A stretch of DNA of 64,000 nt from Citrobacter sp. On2M (GTDB lineage: Bacteria; Pseudomonadota; Gammaproteobacteria; Enterobacterales; Enterobacteriaceae). Below, one piece after another: positions 31,285 through 41,651 of the stretch; within the stretch, counting starts at the first letter, position 1; every line of letters begins with the position of its first letter. The stretch is taken from positions 310,001-374,000 of the forward strand of contig NZ_WPCV01000004.1 in assembly GCF_018035235.1 (NCBI RefSeq). Reading direction: 5' to 3'. A program made the position numbers and the translations under genes. Under the pieces are notes generated by a model. It saw only the letters and a program-made list of their open reading frames with translations, was not told the DNA's origin and did no database searches.

Positions 31285-32382
31285 ATGCGTCGATTCTTGC
31301 TCTGTGCTATTCCACTTGCGCTGTTTTCCTCTTATGCCGCCGCGGTAAAAGTGGAAGTGCTGCAAACCAAACTCGATCACCCGTGGTCGCTGGCTTTTTT
31401 ACCCGATAATCGCGGTATGCTCATTACGCTTAAAGGCGGTCAGCTTCGACTCTGGCAGTCTGGGAAGGGGCTTTCCGACCCGCTGACTGGTGTCCCCAAA
31501 GTCTGGGCGGAGGGGCAGGGGGGACTGCTTGATGTGGCGTTGGCCCCGGATTTTACCCAATCCCGCCGGGTGTGGCTAAGCTTCGCGGAAGCCGATAGTG
31601 AAGGTAAAGCCGGCACGGCGGTAGGTTTCGCAAGACTGAGCGACGATCTCAAACATCTGCAAGGGTTTCAGACCGTTTTTCGCCAACAGCCAAAGCTCTC
31701 TACCGGAAACCATTTTGGTGGACGTATGGTGTTTGATGGCAACGGCTATCTGTTTATTGGCCTCGGTGAGAATAACCAACGTTCAACTGCTCAGGATTTG
31801 GATAAGCTGCAGGGCAAGGTCGTACGGCTGACCGATGAGGGCAAAATTCCACCGGATAATCCGTTTGTGAATATGGCGGGAGCGCGGGCAGAGATTTGGT
31901 CGTATGGCATCCGCAACCCGCAGGGGATGGCGATGAATCCGTGGAGTGATGTGTTGTGGCTCAATGAGCATGGTCCACGCGGAGGCGATGAAATCAATAT
32001 CCCGGAGAAAGGGAAAAACTACGGCTGGCCGCTCGCGACCTGGGGCGTTAACTACAGTGGGCTTAAAATTCCTGAAGCAAAAGGCCAAATTGTTGCGGGT
32101 ACGGAGCAACCTATCTTTTACTGGGAAAAGTCACCTGCGGTCAGCGGAATGGCTTTTTATAATAGCGATACTTTCCCGCAATGGCGGCAGAAGTTGTTCG
32201 TCGGTGCGTTGAAAGAGAAAGCGGTGATCGTACTGAGCGTTAAAGGGAATACCGTCGCCGAAGAGGAGCGTCTGTTGCAGGAAAGGGGGCAAAGGATCCG
32301 TGATGTGCGCGTCGGACCAGACGGTTATTTGTACGTGTTAACCGACGAGTCCGACGGGGAATTACTAAAAGTGAGTCCCTGA
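31285..32382 (+). CDS. yliI: YliI, PQQ-dependent aldose sugar dehydrogenase
   Basis: This 365-residue secreted or outer-membrane-associated six-bladed beta-propeller has the signal peptide MRRFLLCAIPLALFSSYAAA. Glucose/sorbosone dehydrogenase motifs include DHPWSLAFLPD, GGLLDVALAPDF, NHFGGRMVFD, YGIRNPQGMA and LNEHGPRGGDEIN. E. coli YliI oxidises aldoses when given PQQ, although these bacteria do not make PQQ. GGAGG lies 6 bp before the ATG. It is convergent with gstB with only 5 bp between the stop codons. Confidence 0.95.
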   Translation: MRRFLLCAIPLALFSSYAAAVKVEVLQTKLDHPWSLAFLPDNRGMLITLKGGQLRLWQSGKGLSDPLTGVPKVWAEGQGGLLDVALAPDFTQSRRVWLSFAEADSEGKAGTAVGFARLSDDLKHLQGFQTVFRQQPKLSTGNHFGGRMVFDGNGYLFIGLGENNQRSTAQDLDKLQGKVVRLTDEGKIPPDNPFVNMAGARAEIWSYGIRNPQGMAMNPWSDVLWLNEHGPRGGDEINIPEKGKNYGWPLATWGVNYSGLKIPEAKGQIVAGTEQPIFYWEKSPAVSGMAFYNSDTFPQWRQKLFVGALKEKAVIVLSVKGNTVAEEERLLQERGQRIRDVRVGPDGYLYVLTDESDGELLKVSP

Positions 32383-32387
32383 TTGAG

Positions 32388-33014
32388 TTAGCTGACCGGG
32401 ATCATCACGATTTTTTGAAACGCCGGGCGCTCGGTCAGTTGTTGATACCAGCGTTCCAGATGCGGGCGCGGGGTCCAGCTCAGGCCAACGTTGTACAGAT
32501 TATAGATGAACGGCGCAACGGCGATATCGGCAGTGCCAAATTCAGCTCCGGAGAACCATGGCTGGTCCGCCAGCGCGTTGTCCAGTATGGCAAACAGGTT
32601 ATCGCATACCTTCGCTCCGGCCTCAATGGCCGCCATGTCGCGTTTCTCCGCCGGCGTTCTGACCAGACCAAATAAGATAACCCGATGCGCAGGACTCAGC
32701 GTCTGGTTCGCCCAGTCCATCCATTTTTCACCGACGGCGCGCGTGGCCGGGGCGTCAATCCACAAACGATTTTGTCCATACTGAGCCGCCAGATAGCGAA
32801 CAATGGTATTGGATTCCCACAATACAACATCGGTTTCATCATCGCGTAGCAGCGGGACTAGTCCGTTTGGGTTCAGAGCCAGATAGTCGGCATCGTGGTT
32901 ACCACCATGCTGTCCACCCGCCAGAATTTGGTTATACGGCAGTTCCAGTTCTTCGAGCGTCCACAATACTTTTTTTACGTTGGTCGAGTTATTGCGACCC
33001 CACAATGTAATCAT
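32388..33014 (-). CDS. gstB: GstB, glutathione S-transferase
   Basis: This 208-residue GST has an N-terminal thioredoxin-like domain ([47 protein letters not shown]) and an all-helical C-terminal domain. The ATG at 33014 gives the exact E. coli length; the frame continues upstream to 33074 without family similarity. E. coli GstB acts on electrophiles such as bromoacetate. Its neighbourhood to glutathione-import genes is conserved but they are not one operon. Confidence 0.95.
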   Translation of the reverse strand: MITLWGRNNSTNVKKVLWTLEELELPYNQILAGGQHGGNHDADYLALNPNGLVPLLRDDETDVVLWESNTIVRYLAAQYGQNRLWIDAPATRAVGEKWMDWANQTLSPAHRVILFGLVRTPAEKRDMAAIEAGAKVCDNLFAILDNALADQPWFSGAEFGTADIAVAPFIYNLYNVGLSWTPRPHLERWYQQLTERPAFQKIVMIPVS

Positions 33015-33343
33015 AGTAACCCCGCAAATAAATTGAGCAGCTTTATGGCTGCAAATGTCGTCTGGCTCGCTCACATGGTGGGGTAAACCTAATATTTACG
33101 CAACAAAGTCTAAAAAAATCGTGCCAGAGGCAGCGCAGCGCGGCGATATTGCATAAACTTTAAAAACTTTACCAACTTACGGTTTCTTTAAGCTCGTTAG
33201 TGCGTTATTACTCACCGCACTTATTGTTACACGTCATCCATCAGTCCTTTTCTGCATGGGTTGGCCGAGGTCGCTTGGTCGGTTTTGTGTAAACACGGTG
33301 TGTATGACGTGGTTTTTTTGGAATGGATACTCGGGTGGCATTT

Positions 33344-34546
33344 ATGACGCAATACTTCTCTTCACTTCGCAGCCTGGCTGCAGGTTCTGCACTCTTAATC
33401 CTTTTGGCACCGACCGTACAGGCGGCGGAGCAACCAACGGCCCCACCGAGCGTGGATGCGCGAGCCTGGATCCTGATGGATTACGCCAGCGGTAAGGTAC
33501 TGGCGGAAGGTAATGCTGATGAGAAACTGGATCCTGCCAGTCTGACCAAAATCATGACCAGCTATGTAGTCGGTCAGGCGCTGAAGGCTGGGAAAATTAA
33601 CCTCAACGATATGGTCACTGTGGGTAAAGACGCCTGGGCGACCGGTAATCCGGCGCTGCGCGGTTCTTCGGTCATGTTCCTCAAACCCGGCGATCAGGTT
33701 GCGGTGTCCGATCTAAACAAAGGCGTTATCATTCAGTCTGGTAACGATGCCTGTATCGCACTGGCTGATTATGTTGCCGGCAGTCAGGAATCGTTCATCG
33801 GTCTGATGAACGGCTACGCGAAAAAACTGGGGCTGACCAACACCACTTTCCAGACGGTGCATGGCCTGGATGCGGCAGGACAATTCAGTACCGCACGTGA
33901 TATGGCGCTGCTCGGGAAGGCGTTAATCCACGATGTACCGGAAGAATATGCTATCCACAAAGAGAAAGAATTCACCTTTAATAAAATCCGCCAGCCGAAC
34001 CGTAACCGTCTGTTGTGGAGCACCAACCTGAATGTGGACGGTATGAAAACGGGTACTACGGCCGGGGCGGGGTACAACCTGGTCGCTTCCGCGACTCAAG
34101 GCGATATGCGCCTGATCTCCGTGGTGTTGGGGGCGAAAACTGACCGCATCCGATTTAATGAGTCAGAAAAGCTGCTGACCTGGGGTTTCCGCTTCTTTGA
34201 AACCGTCACGCCGATTAAGCCGGATGCCACTTTCGTGACTCAGCGCGTCTGGTTTGGTGACAAGAGCGAAGTGAATTTGGGCGCAGGGGAAGGTGGTTCA
34301 GTGACCATCCCGCGTGGTCAGCTCAAAAACCTGAAGGCCAGCTTTACCCTGACCGAACCCCAGTTAACTGCGCCGCTGAAGAAAGGCCAGGTTGTGGGGA
34401 CTATCGACTTCCAGTTGAACGGGAAATCTATCGAGCAGCGCCCGTTGATGGTGATGGAAGATGTGCAAGAGGGCGGTTTCTTTAGCCGTATGTGGGATTT
34501 TGTGATGATGAAATTCCACCAGTGGTTTGGCGGCTGGTTCTCTTAA
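33344..34546 (+). CDS. dacC: DacC (PBP6), D-alanyl-D-alanine carboxypeptidase
   Basis: This 400-residue periplasmic enzyme trims the terminal D-Ala of peptidoglycan pentapeptides. The signal peptide [27 protein letters not shown] is followed by the serine hydrolase motifs S66-L-T-K69, the SGN in [12 protein letters not shown] and the KTG in GMKTGTTAG. The C-terminal PBP5_C domain ends in an amphipathic membrane anchor ([19 protein letters not shown]). The ATG at 33344 matches the E. coli length; an earlier in-frame codon at 33323 is not needed. Confidence 0.97.
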   Translation: MTQYFSSLRSLAAGSALLILLAPTVQAAEQPTAPPSVDARAWILMDYASGKVLAEGNADEKLDPASLTKIMTSYVVGQALKAGKINLNDMVTVGKDAWATGNPALRGSSVMFLKPGDQVAVSDLNKGVIIQSGNDACIALADYVAGSQESFIGLMNGYAKKLGLTNTTFQTVHGLDAAGQFSTARDMALLGKALIHDVPEEYAIHKEKEFTFNKIRQPNRNRLLWSTNLNVDGMKTGTTAGAGYNLVASATQGDMRLISVVLGAKTDRIRFNESEKLLTWGFRFFETVTPIKPDATFVTQRVWFGDKSEVNLGAGEGGSVTIPRGQLKNLKASFTLTEPQLTAPLKKGQVVGTIDFQLNGKSIEQRPLMVMEDVQEGGFFSRMWDFVMMKFHQWFGGWFS

Positions 34547-34557
34547 TCACACCGATT

Positions 34558-34583
34558 GCCGGATGACGCTATCGCCATCCGGC
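34558..34583. repeat. REP element between dacC and deoR
   Basis: GCCGGATGACGCTATCGCC followed by ATCCGGC is a REP palindrome in the gap between convergent dacC and deoR. It may act as the shared transcript end. Confidence 0.85.
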
Positions 34584-34591
34584 ATTATCTT

Positions 34592-35350
34592 TTAATACAT
34601 CAGCTTTATACGTTGCGCTTTAGCGTACTCAACAAAGTCATCATCAGGGCGGCTGTCGCTGATGATGGTATCGAAACGTTTTACCTCACCCATCCTCGCC
34701 GGACGCACCTTACCAAACTTACTGTGATCGACCACCAGAACGTGATGCTGCGCCATCGACATCGCCCAATGTTTCACCGGCAGCTCTTCCAGGTTAAAAC
34801 AGGTCGCGCCTTTCTCAATGTGAACGCCCGCAGCGGAATAAAAAGCGATATCCGGACACAGGTTATTTAGCGTTTCCTGGAAATCAAGCGGTTTAAAAAT
34901 GGCATTGCTGGCATGGAATTCGCCACCACACAGAATGACGCGGCACTGCGGCTTTTCCTGCAGCACCAGAAATGTATTTAGCGAGTAGCAGATTGCGGTA
35001 AAAGGCAATTCATTGTCGATAGCTTCAATGATCCACGGCGTGGTGGTACCACAGTCGAAAAAGAGGGTCTGGTGCGCCTGCACGAGGCTTGCGGCCAACT
35101 GAGCGGCGCGGCGTTTTTCATCAACCAGCCGGGATTTTTGATCGCTGATTAAATAGTGATTTGCGCTGCGGGGTTCCAGAACAATATAGCCCCCGAGTAG
35201 TACGACGGGAGCGTCGTTATTATTCAGATCGCGACGAATGGTCATCTCAGATACGCCCAGCAGCGTCGCGGCTTCTTTTAGATGTAGTTTATCGCTGCGT
35301 TTCAGCGCCTGCAGTAATTGACCAATACGCTCGTCGCGTCGAGTTTCCAT
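34592..35350 (-). CDS. deoR: DeoR, deoxyribonucleoside operon repressor
   Basis: This 252-residue DeoR-family repressor has an N-terminal helix-turn-helix (RIGQLLQALKRSDKLHLKEAATLLGVSEMTIRRDL) and a C-terminal sugar-phosphate sensor domain with FFDCGTTTPW and DHSKFGKV. In E. coli it represses deo, nupG and tsx and responds to deoxyribose 5-phosphate. Length and position after dacC agree with E. coli deoR. Confidence 0.95.
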   Translation of the reverse strand: METRRDERIGQLLQALKRSDKLHLKEAATLLGVSEMTIRRDLNNNDAPVVLLGGYIVLEPRSANHYLISDQKSRLVDEKRRAAQLAASLVQAHQTLFFDCGTTTPWIIEAIDNELPFTAICYSLNTFLVLQEKPQCRVILCGGEFHASNAIFKPLDFQETLNNLCPDIAFYSAAGVHIEKGATCFNLEELPVKHWAMSMAQHHVLVVDHSKFGKVRPARMGEVKRFDTIISDSRPDDDFVEYAKAQRIKLMY

Positions 35351-35414
35351 AGTTCCCCTGGAGAGTAGAATAAGTGCTCAGTGCCGCGCTTAATACTACT
35401 CTTTTTACCGTGGG

Positions 35415-36023
35415 TTAGTCACGCACCCAGCCTTTACGGATAGGTAACGCGAAACAGATGCGATAGCAATTCTGCAAGCCGAGGTACAGGGTTTCGCCAA
35501 ACCGTTGCCAGATCATCTGGGCGCTCAGGCAACCGATCAGTCCGGCAAGTAAGCCTCCCAGCATATCCAGCGGCCAGTGTACGCCAAGGTAAACTCGCGA
35601 CCAGGCAATCGCCACGGCAACGACCATCAGTAGAGCGCCCGTCCACAGGCGATGCCAGAACAGGAAAGCCAGTGCAAAAGTAAAGATAACCGTACCATGA
35701 TCGCTCGGGAAAGAGTCATCTGCCGCATGATGCAGGAAGTTGTAACCGATGTGGTTTACAAACGGGCGATCGTGAGGGAACAGATGTCCCATCAGCCAGG
35801 AAATAGTCAGGCCGACCGCCAGCGCAATCGCCATTTTTATGACCAACTGACGCTGGAGGGTAACCTGGGCGCGAGGCCCCCAAAGCCAGAGCACAACGGC
35901 TAACAGCGGTACGATGTTAATCAGATCTTTGGCAATGAAAATGGCAAGCGATATCATCCATTGTGCAGAGTCCGGCGTGGCATTGATGAGATAAAAAAGT
36001 GAGTTGTTCAGATTTTCCAGCAT
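35415..36023 (-). CDS. ybjG: YbjG, undecaprenyl-diphosphate phosphatase (PAP2 family)
   Basis: This inner-membrane PAP2 phosphatase recycles the C55 lipid carrier. The phosphatase motifs are HDRPFVNHI, the PSDHG motif (DDSFPSDHGTVIFTF) and SRVYLGVHWPLD with the catalytic His. About five hydrophobic helices are present. The start at 36023 gives 202 residues; E. coli YbjG is 198. An in-frame ATG at 36074 would add 17 hydrophobic residues, and neither has a strong Shine-Dalgarno, so the start is uncertain. It is divergent from mdfA. Confidence 0.92.
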   Translation of the reverse strand: MLENLNNSLFYLINATPDSAQWMISLAIFIAKDLINIVPLLAVVLWLWGPRAQVTLQRQLVIKMAIALAVGLTISWLMGHLFPHDRPFVNHIGYNFLHHAADDSFPSDHGTVIFTFALAFLFWHRLWTGALLMVVAVAIAWSRVYLGVHWPLDMLGGLLAGLIGCLSAQMIWQRFGETLYLGLQNCYRICFALPIRKGWVRD

Positions 36024-36321
36024 AACGTCCAGACTCAGCGTAATGGTTAAAAAGGCCCATGGGAGCGAGAGCATAAAATTGCTTTCACGGGATAAAAAGC
36101 GGTCTTGTCTTATTTGTCTGCTAAATGACTATTTTTGAGACAATTAATGAGACTTATTGAGCATGATAGCGACCACAACTTAAATTAACCTTAAAGCAAA
36201 ATCTTCTTGAGCAAATGAATGTAAAAATGTGCGCATTTTGCTTTCAAAACACATAATTCACTATCACCAGTACGGCGCATTTATTACACTTTGCGCGATT
36301 TTTCTATAGCTAAGAGACTGC

Positions 36322-37554
36322 ATGCAGAACCGTTTATCTTCAGGCGCCCGTTTGGGGCGTCAGGCATTACTTTTCCCTCTCTGTCTGGTGCTTTACGAAT
36401 TCTCTACTTATATCGGCAACGATATGATCCAGCCTGGAATGTTGGCGGTGGTGGAGCAATACAATGCAGGATTAGATTGGGTACCCACATCCATGACCGC
36501 CTATCTGGCTGGCGGCATGTTTTTACAGTGGCTGTTAGGACCGCTATCGGATCGTGTTGGGCGTCGTCCGGTGATGCTAACCGGCGTGCTCTGGTTCATT
36601 GTGACCTGCCTTGCGACCCTGCTTGCGCAGAATATTGAACAGTTTACTTTCCTGCGTTTTTTACAAGGGATAAGCCTGTGCTTCATTGGCGCAGTGGGCT
36701 ACGCCGCCATACAGGAGTCGTTTGAAGAAGCGGTCTGCATAAAAATTACCGCGCTGATGGCAAACGTGGCGCTAATTGCACCGCTGCTGGGACCATTAGT
36801 TGGCGCAGCCTGGGTGCATGTTCTGCCGTGGGAAGGCATGTTTATCTTGTTTGCAGCTCTTGCGGCCATCTCCTTTTTTGGTTTGCAACGTGCGATGCCG
36901 GAAACAGCAACCCGGATGGGCGAAAAGCTGTCCATTAAAGAGCTGGGTAAAGATTATAAACTGGTGCTCAGAAACGTACGTTTTGTTGCAGGTGCGCTGG
37001 CACTGGGTTTTGTCAGTCTGCCGTTATTGGCCTGGATTGCGCAATCCCCAATTATTATCATTAGCGGTGAACACCTCAGCAGTTACGAATATGGTCTGTT
37101 GCAGGTGCCGATTTTTGGTGCGCTGATTGCCGGTAACCTGGTGCTGGCTCGTTTGACCTCGCGAAAAACGGTGCGTTCGCTGATTATTATGGGTGGCTGG
37201 CCAATCGCTGTCGGGCTGATTATTGCCGCTGCGGCCACGGTGGTGTCATCCCATGCATATCTTTGGATGACGGCGGGTTTGAGCATCTATGCGTTTGGTA
37301 TTGGCGTGGCGAATGCGGGGCTGGTCCGTCTGACGTTGTTTGCCAGTGAAATGAGTAAAGGAACAGTTTCTGCCGCCATGGGCATGCTGCAGATGCTGAT
37401 TTTTACCGTCGGTATTGAACTAAGTAAACACGCTTATCTGTTGGGAGGCAACGGCTTGTTCAGCCTGTTCAATCTGGCAAGCGGCGTGCTATGGCTGATT
37501 CTGATGGTTATCTTCCTGAAAGATAAATGGGTAGGGGATTCCCGGGAAGGCTAA
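36322..37554 (+). CDS. mdfA: MdfA (Cmr), multidrug/H+ antiporter
   Basis: This 410-residue 12-helix MFS pump matches E. coli MdfA in length and nearly throughout in sequence. The membrane-embedded acidic residues Glu26 and Asp34, used for cation recognition, are present in [18 protein letters not shown] motif A is [11 protein letters not shown] and motif C is in the fifth helix ([13 protein letters not shown]). It exports diverse lipophilic cations, chloramphenicol and also Na+/K+ at alkaline pH in E. coli. It is a resident chromosomal gene. Confidence 0.96.
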   Translation: MQNRLSSGARLGRQALLFPLCLVLYEFSTYIGNDMIQPGMLAVVEQYNAGLDWVPTSMTAYLAGGMFLQWLLGPLSDRVGRRPVMLTGVLWFIVTCLATLLAQNIEQFTFLRFLQGISLCFIGAVGYAAIQESFEEAVCIKITALMANVALIAPLLGPLVGAAWVHVLPWEGMFILFAALAAISFFGLQRAMPETATRMGEKLSIKELGKDYKLVLRNVRFVAGALALGFVSLPLLAWIAQSPIIIISGEHLSSYEYGLLQVPIFGALIAGNLVLARLTSRKTVRSLIIMGGWPIAVGLIIAAAATVVSSHAYLWMTAGLSIYAFGIGVANAGLVRLTLFASEMSKGTVSAAMGMLQMLIFTVGIELSKHAYLLGGNGLFSLFNLASGVLWLILMVIFLKDKWVGDSREG

Positions 37555-37555
37555 A

Positions 37556-37571
37556 GCCCGGTTGTCCGGGC
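37556..37571. terminator. Short stem-loop between convergent mdfA and ybjH
   Basis: GCCCGG-TTGT-CCGGGC lies 1 bp past the mdfA stop. It has no clear U-tract on either strand, so it is only a possible transcript end. Confidence 0.4.
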
Positions 37572-37582
37572 CTGGCAGAAAC

Positions 37583-37864
37583 TTAGTGGTGATCGTCAAT
37601 CTGATGTTCGATAACCATACCTTCACCGACGCTGGCAACATGTCGCGCATAAGGATGTGCGCGATAAACAGGCACCGGGGCAGGTGGCGGGGCGACATAC
37701 ACCGTTTGTGGCGTGGTAGCCACGCTGACCGCCTGCGGCACGCTGACGGAAGAGGGCACGACCACCACTTTATAACCGCTTGGTACATCAACGGTAACGC
37801 TTTGCGCGAATGCTGTTCCCGCAAAACCCAGCAACAATGTTGCTAACAGTACACTTTTTTTCAT
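37583..37864 (-). CDS. ybjH: YbjH, small secreted protein of unknown function
   Basis: This 93-residue protein has a signal peptide (MKKSVLLATLLLGFAGTAFA) and a Val/Pro-rich mature part (QSVTVDVPSGYKVVVVPSS). It ends in a His/Asp-rich EHQIDDHH. It matches E. coli YbjH, whose function is unknown. The His/Asp tail could bind metal, but this is speculation. The ATG at 37864 was chosen because an upstream in-frame codon (37888) would bury the signal peptide. It is convergent with mdfA. Confidence 0.85.
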   Translation of the reverse strand: MKKSVLLATLLLGFAGTAFAQSVTVDVPSGYKVVVVPSSVSVPQAVSVATTPQTVYVAPPPAPVPVYRAHPYARHVASVGEGMVIEHQIDDHH

Positions 37865-37971
37865 AATCCGCTCGCCTGAAATATTCACTGGAAGTAATAA
37901 TCCAGCGGGTTAACTTGAGGCGGATTATGAATAGATCATGCCATCATTTTGTTGCCGTCTGTGCTGAGGTG

Positions 37972-38787
37972 TTAATGCGTAAATGGTGCTTCATTGTTTA
38001 ACACGCGGTCGATAATATCCAGGACGCCCTCTTCGTTGTTCGATCCCGCGCGATATTTCGCCGCCTGGATAACCGGTTCATGGGCGTTCGCCATTGCAAA
38101 ACTAAACCCTGCCTGGCGCAGCATCTCGATATCATTTCCGCCATCGCCAAACACGACAACCTCATCGTCGGTAATATTCCAGCGTTGTTGCAGCAGACGC
38201 AGACCGTTTGCTTTATGCACGCCGGGAATAATTAAATCGATGCTGCCGTAGCCGGTATGTACCGGAACCATAATATCGCCAATCGCCTCATGAAGATCTG
38301 CCTGCACCTGTGGAATGCGATCGTCGGAGATATTCAGGCCAAATTTGAAGAATACATCGTTGATGTTGTCGAAGTTATCGACAAATTCAAGACGATGATA
38401 GTACATGGCGGAAACAGCCTTATGTTCATCGCTGTACTGCTTCAGCGTATAAGCGCTGCTTTTACCGCAGGCGATAATATCAATGTCCGTACGTGTCAGC
38501 AGATGTTCCACGATGGCCTGAAAATCGTCTTTTGCCAGTTCGCCGTTAAAGACATCTTCCCCTTCACTGACCACCCAACCGCCGTTTTCGGCAACAAAGG
38601 AGATTTCACTGGCCAGCTCGGGGAAAAAGGAGATGAGCTGGTAATACTGGTTGCCGCTGGCGACCACAAAGCGGATGCCTTGTTCTTTCATCTGGCGGTA
38701 TTGCGCCATAAACCGTTCACGATTATAGGTTTTTTGATCGCTTAAAAATGTGCCGTCCATGTCGACCGCAATTAACTTAATAGCCAT
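37972..38787 (-). CDS. ybjI: YbjI, HAD-superfamily phosphatase (FMN/sugar phosphate)
   Basis: This 271-residue Cof-type HAD phosphatase is a paralogue of YbiV in this window, sharing [25 protein letters not shown] and the DMDGTFL nucleophile motif (D9, D11). The last motif is VVFGDGGNDIEML. E. coli YbjI dephosphorylates FMN and some sugar phosphates. The start overlaps the ybjJ stop by 1 bp (TAATG), so ybjJ-ybjI form an operon. Length equals E. coli. Confidence 0.94.
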   Translation of the reverse strand: MAIKLIAVDMDGTFLSDQKTYNRERFMAQYRQMKEQGIRFVVASGNQYYQLISFFPELASEISFVAENGGWVVSEGEDVFNGELAKDDFQAIVEHLLTRTDIDIIACGKSSAYTLKQYSDEHKAVSAMYYHRLEFVDNFDNINDVFFKFGLNISDDRIPQVQADLHEAIGDIMVPVHTGYGSIDLIIPGVHKANGLRLLQQRWNITDDEVVVFGDGGNDIEMLRQAGFSFAMANAHEPVIQAAKYRAGSNNEEGVLDIIDRVLNNEAPFTH

Positions 38788-39995
38788 TAGCTGTTCTCCA
38801 TCACAGTGGTATTTTTGAGATCGGGTTTCGCCACCGCTTTTGCGACGATGGCGGCAACAAGCACCAGCGTCAGCACCACCAACATAGCGCTGCGCAGGCC
38901 GTAGTGTTCACCAAGGTATCCCAGCAGCGGCGGTCCAACCAGGAACGCCAGATAGCCGGTGGTTGCGACAACGCTGACGCGGGTTGGCGCATCAGGGCCA
39001 GTGTCGCTGGCAGCCGAAATGGTCAGTGGGAAGCCGAGCGACGCGCCGAGCCCCCACAGAATAACGGAAACTCCGGCCACCCATGTACTGTCGACAAAAA
39101 TAATCAGGCTAATCCCGAGTGCGCCCATTAGCGCACTGGCGCGTACCACCGTGACGCGGCTGTAACGGTCGATGAACCAGCCGCCGGTAAATCGGCCAAC
39201 CGTCATGCCCAGCGTAAATCCGGCATAAATAAGCGAGCCTGATGTCGGGCTAAACCCGTGTCCGTCCACCATCAGCAGTGGAAGCCAGTCGTTGGCGGAA
39301 CCTTCAGCAAATGCCATTGCGAGCACCACGACGCCAATCAGCAATAACTGGATATCGCGATAAAAAGGCAGTCCTTTTTCACCGGAGGGAGAACCATCAG
39401 CGGCATTTTTACCCGTGCCGTCAGGAATCGCTTTGATGGCGATAAAGATAGGAGTGATAGCTACCAGCGCCGCCAGCAGAATATGCGCGGTTGCCGGGAC
39501 GCTGAAGGCGGTAAGCATCATCCCGACTCCTGCGCCCGCCAGCGTTCCCAGGCTGTAAAAACCATGCATCATCGGCAGCACGGTTTTATTCATTTCGCGT
39601 TCAACCGCCGCACCTTCGACGTTGATGGCCACTTCTGCTGCGCCAAAACTGGCGCCAAACACGGCCAGACCAAATGCGAAAAGCCAGGCGGAATGCAGCC
39701 AGAGCGCCACGCTGAGGATAGCCATTCCAATGACCGCACATGACATGGTAGTGCGGATCACTTTGCGCGTGCCAAATCGTTTCACCAGCCAGGCCGAACA
39801 AAGAATGCCACTCATCGAACCAATAGAGAGTCCAAACAGCACCGCGCCCATTTCGGCGGTAGAGATGGAGAGAATATCTCTGATGGCAGGGGTACGCGTT
39901 GCCCAGGAGGCCATTAATAATCCTGGTAAAAAGAAGAACGTGAACAGCGCCCAGGTGCGACGTCTTAAGGCTTTGCGTGATGAGATGCCAGTCAT
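38787..39995 (-). CDS. ybjJ: YbjJ, MFS transporter of unknown substrate
   Basis: This 402-residue protein with about 12 hydrophobic helices is close to E. coli YbjJ. It contains [19 protein letters not shown] at the first helix and MFS signatures [20 protein letters not shown] and [14 protein letters not shown]. The substrate is unknown. It is divergent from rcdA, with a 20-bp perfect-arm palindrome between them, so RcdA may repress ybjJ as well as itself. It is coupled to the phosphatase ybjI, and a phosphorylated metabolite could be the shared theme, which is inference. Confidence 0.92.
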   Translation of the reverse strand: MTGISSRKALRRRTWALFTFFFLPGLLMASWATRTPAIRDILSISTAEMGAVLFGLSIGSMSGILCSAWLVKRFGTRKVIRTTMSCAVIGMAILSVALWLHSAWLFAFGLAVFGASFGAAEVAINVEGAAVEREMNKTVLPMMHGFYSLGTLAGAGVGMMLTAFSVPATAHILLAALVAITPIFIAIKAIPDGTGKNAADGSPSGEKGLPFYRDIQLLLIGVVVLAMAFAEGSANDWLPLLMVDGHGFSPTSGSLIYAGFTLGMTVGRFTGGWFIDRYSRVTVVRASALMGALGISLIIFVDSTWVAGVSVILWGLGASLGFPLTISAASDTGPDAPTRVSVVATTGYLAFLVGPPLLGYLGEHYGLRSAMLVVLTLVLVAAIVAKAVAKPDLKNTTVMENS

Positions 39996-40040
39996 GAATT
40001 CGAGCCAAAGAAAAGAGGAAAGAAGACAACATTAGCAAGG

Positions 40041-40060
40041 TTGTGTACATTTGTACACAA
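40041..40060. promoter_or_regulatory. Palindromic operator between ybjJ and rcdA
   Basis: TTGTGTACA-TT-TGTACACAA has perfect 9-bp arms around a TT spacer. It ends 20 bp before the rcdA start and 46 bp before ybjJ, the usual layout of a TetR-family regulator and its divergent target. Confidence 0.8.
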
Positions 40061-40080
40061 ATGCAAGAAGAGGAAATGCA

Positions 40081-40629
40081 GTGCGACGTGCAAACGATCC
40101 GCAGCGGCGGGAAAAAATAGTTCAGGCCACCCTTAAGGCGATAGTAATCCATGGTATTCATGGGGTTACACACCGTAAAATCGCTATGATTGCCGAGGTG
40201 CCACTGGGCTCAATGACCTATTATTTTGCGGGAATAGATGATCTGCTGTTGGAGGCATTCAGCTGTTTTACGCATACTATGTCTCAGCAGTACCAGGATT
40301 TTTTTGCCGACGTTGCTGATGCGCAGGCGGCCTGCCATGCGATTACCGATATGATTTACGGCTCCCAGGTCACAACGCCTGATAATATGGAGCTTATGTA
40401 TCAGCTGTATGCTTTCGCCAGCCGTAATCCAGCGTTGAAAACGGTGATGCAGAACTGGATGCTACGCAGCCAACAAACGTTAGAGCAGTGGTTTGATCCG
40501 GTTACGGCGCGGGCGCTGGATGCGTTTATTGAAGGAATGACGCTGCATTTTGTCACGGATAAAAAACCGCTGCAGCGAGAAGATATTCTGATGATGGTGG
40601 AGCGTATTGCCGAATTGCCGCAAAGATAA
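40081..40629 (+). CDS. rcdA: RcdA (YbjK), TetR-family regulator
   Basis: This 182-residue TetR-type regulator has the helix-turn-helix in [50 protein letters not shown]. coli RcdA activates csgD and affects stress and biofilm genes. Translation most likely starts at GTG 40081, because GAGGAA lies 7 bp upstream and the longer TTG frame from 40051 begins inside the palindromic operator. It is convergent with the LysR gene, with 5 bp between stops. This is the last backbone gene before the accessory block. Confidence 0.92.
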   Translation: MRRANDPQRREKIVQATLKAIVIHGIHGVTHRKIAMIAEVPLGSMTYYFAGIDDLLLEAFSCFTHTMSQQYQDFFADVADAQAACHAITDMIYGSQVTTPDNMELMYQLYAFASRNPALKTVMQNWMLRSQQTLEQWFDPVTARALDAFIEGMTLHFVTDKKPLQREDILMMVERIAELPQR

Positions 40630-40634
40630 AATCC

Positions 40635-41549
40635 TCAAAATGGTTTGTCGAGGCGGGTAACGGCCTGACGTAAAAAATCAATGACTTTTACCGCCTCTGG
40701 CGTCAACGGTCGGGCGGCTATTTTTACCGTCCCGACATCCATATAAGTAATAAAATCATCAATCGTTCTGTGCATGACGCGCAGACCATCCAGTGACCAC
40801 GGGCGATACACCAGGTCGGATAAAATGGTTATCCCTCTGCCTTTTGCAACCAGACTTCTTATTGCTTCAAAAGAGTTGCTGCGAAAACTGATATTGGGCG
40901 TATAGCCACGCTGCTGCCAGTAATCGATGATTACGTCAGGGTACTTATCGGTTTCCAGTAGTAAAAATGGTAGTTTCTCGACGTCTATTAAACGGATCGA
41001 TGCCTGGCTCTGTAGCGGATGCCCAATAGACGTCCACAGGCGGCGCTGTGAACGAATAAATGTTTCGATCTCCAGGTCGTTATCATGGTTGATATTTGAG
41101 GTCAGAAGCAGGCAAAAATCGACCTTTTGTTCCCGTAGCGCCTGTACCAGTTCCGGTGCAGTAGCTTCATAAAACACGATCTCCAGCAAAGGGAAACGTC
41201 GTTCAATATCGTTGAGTATATCCGGGATAAGATAGGCAGAGAGCGTTTCAGCAATGCCTATGCGCACCGTGCCGGTGAGAATTTCGCTCCTGTCATGCAG
41301 GGCACCAATAGCCGAGTGGCTACTGTTGATGATGTTGCAGGCATGTGCCAGAAAGCGCTCGCCCTCAGCGGTGAGCTTCACACCTTTGGGATAACGTACA
41401 AATAGCTGCACGTCTAATGCTTCTTCCAGGTTCCGCATGGCAATGGTCATTGATGACTGAGAAATATGACAGCGTGCAGCAGCTTTGGAAATTTGTAATG
41501 TTTCTGCAAGCGCGATGTAAAACTCAAGTTGCCTTAGCGTAAATTTCAT
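40635..41549 (-). CDS. LysR-family transcriptional regulator
   Basis: This 304-residue LysR-type regulator has an N-terminal helix-turn-helix (MKFTLRQLEFYIALAETLQISKAAARCHISQSSMTIAMRNLEE). A periplasmic-binding-like effector domain begins near residue 90 (TGTVRIGIAETLSAYLIPDIL). It is divergent from an EamA exporter with 102 bp between them, the standard arrangement for a LysR regulator and its target. No specific orthologue was recognised. It is absent from this position in E. coli K-12 and is probably part of a four-gene insertion. Confidence 0.9.
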   Translation of the reverse strand: MKFTLRQLEFYIALAETLQISKAAARCHISQSSMTIAMRNLEEALDVQLFVRYPKGVKLTAEGERFLAHACNIINSSHSAIGALHDRSEILTGTVRIGIAETLSAYLIPDILNDIERRFPLLEIVFYEATAPELVQALREQKVDFCLLLTSNINHDNDLEIETFIRSQRRLWTSIGHPLQSQASIRLIDVEKLPFLLLETDKYPDVIIDYWQQRGYTPNISFRSNSFEAIRSLVAKGRGITILSDLVYRPWSLDGLRVMHRTIDDFITYMDVGTVKIAARPLTPEAVKVIDFLRQAVTRLDKPF

Positions 41550-41651
41550 AGTTTTAATCTATGCAGATGGATAAAAACGTTATATTAGCATTCATTCTCA
41601 CGCCGCCGTAGCCTTGTGGTCATACCGTACAACTGACAATAAGGCGCAAAT

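Noticed and set aside
36322-37554. Acquired chloramphenicol-resistance pump
   Set aside because: It is mdfA in its conserved chromosomal place between ybjG and ybjH, so it is an intrinsic gene.
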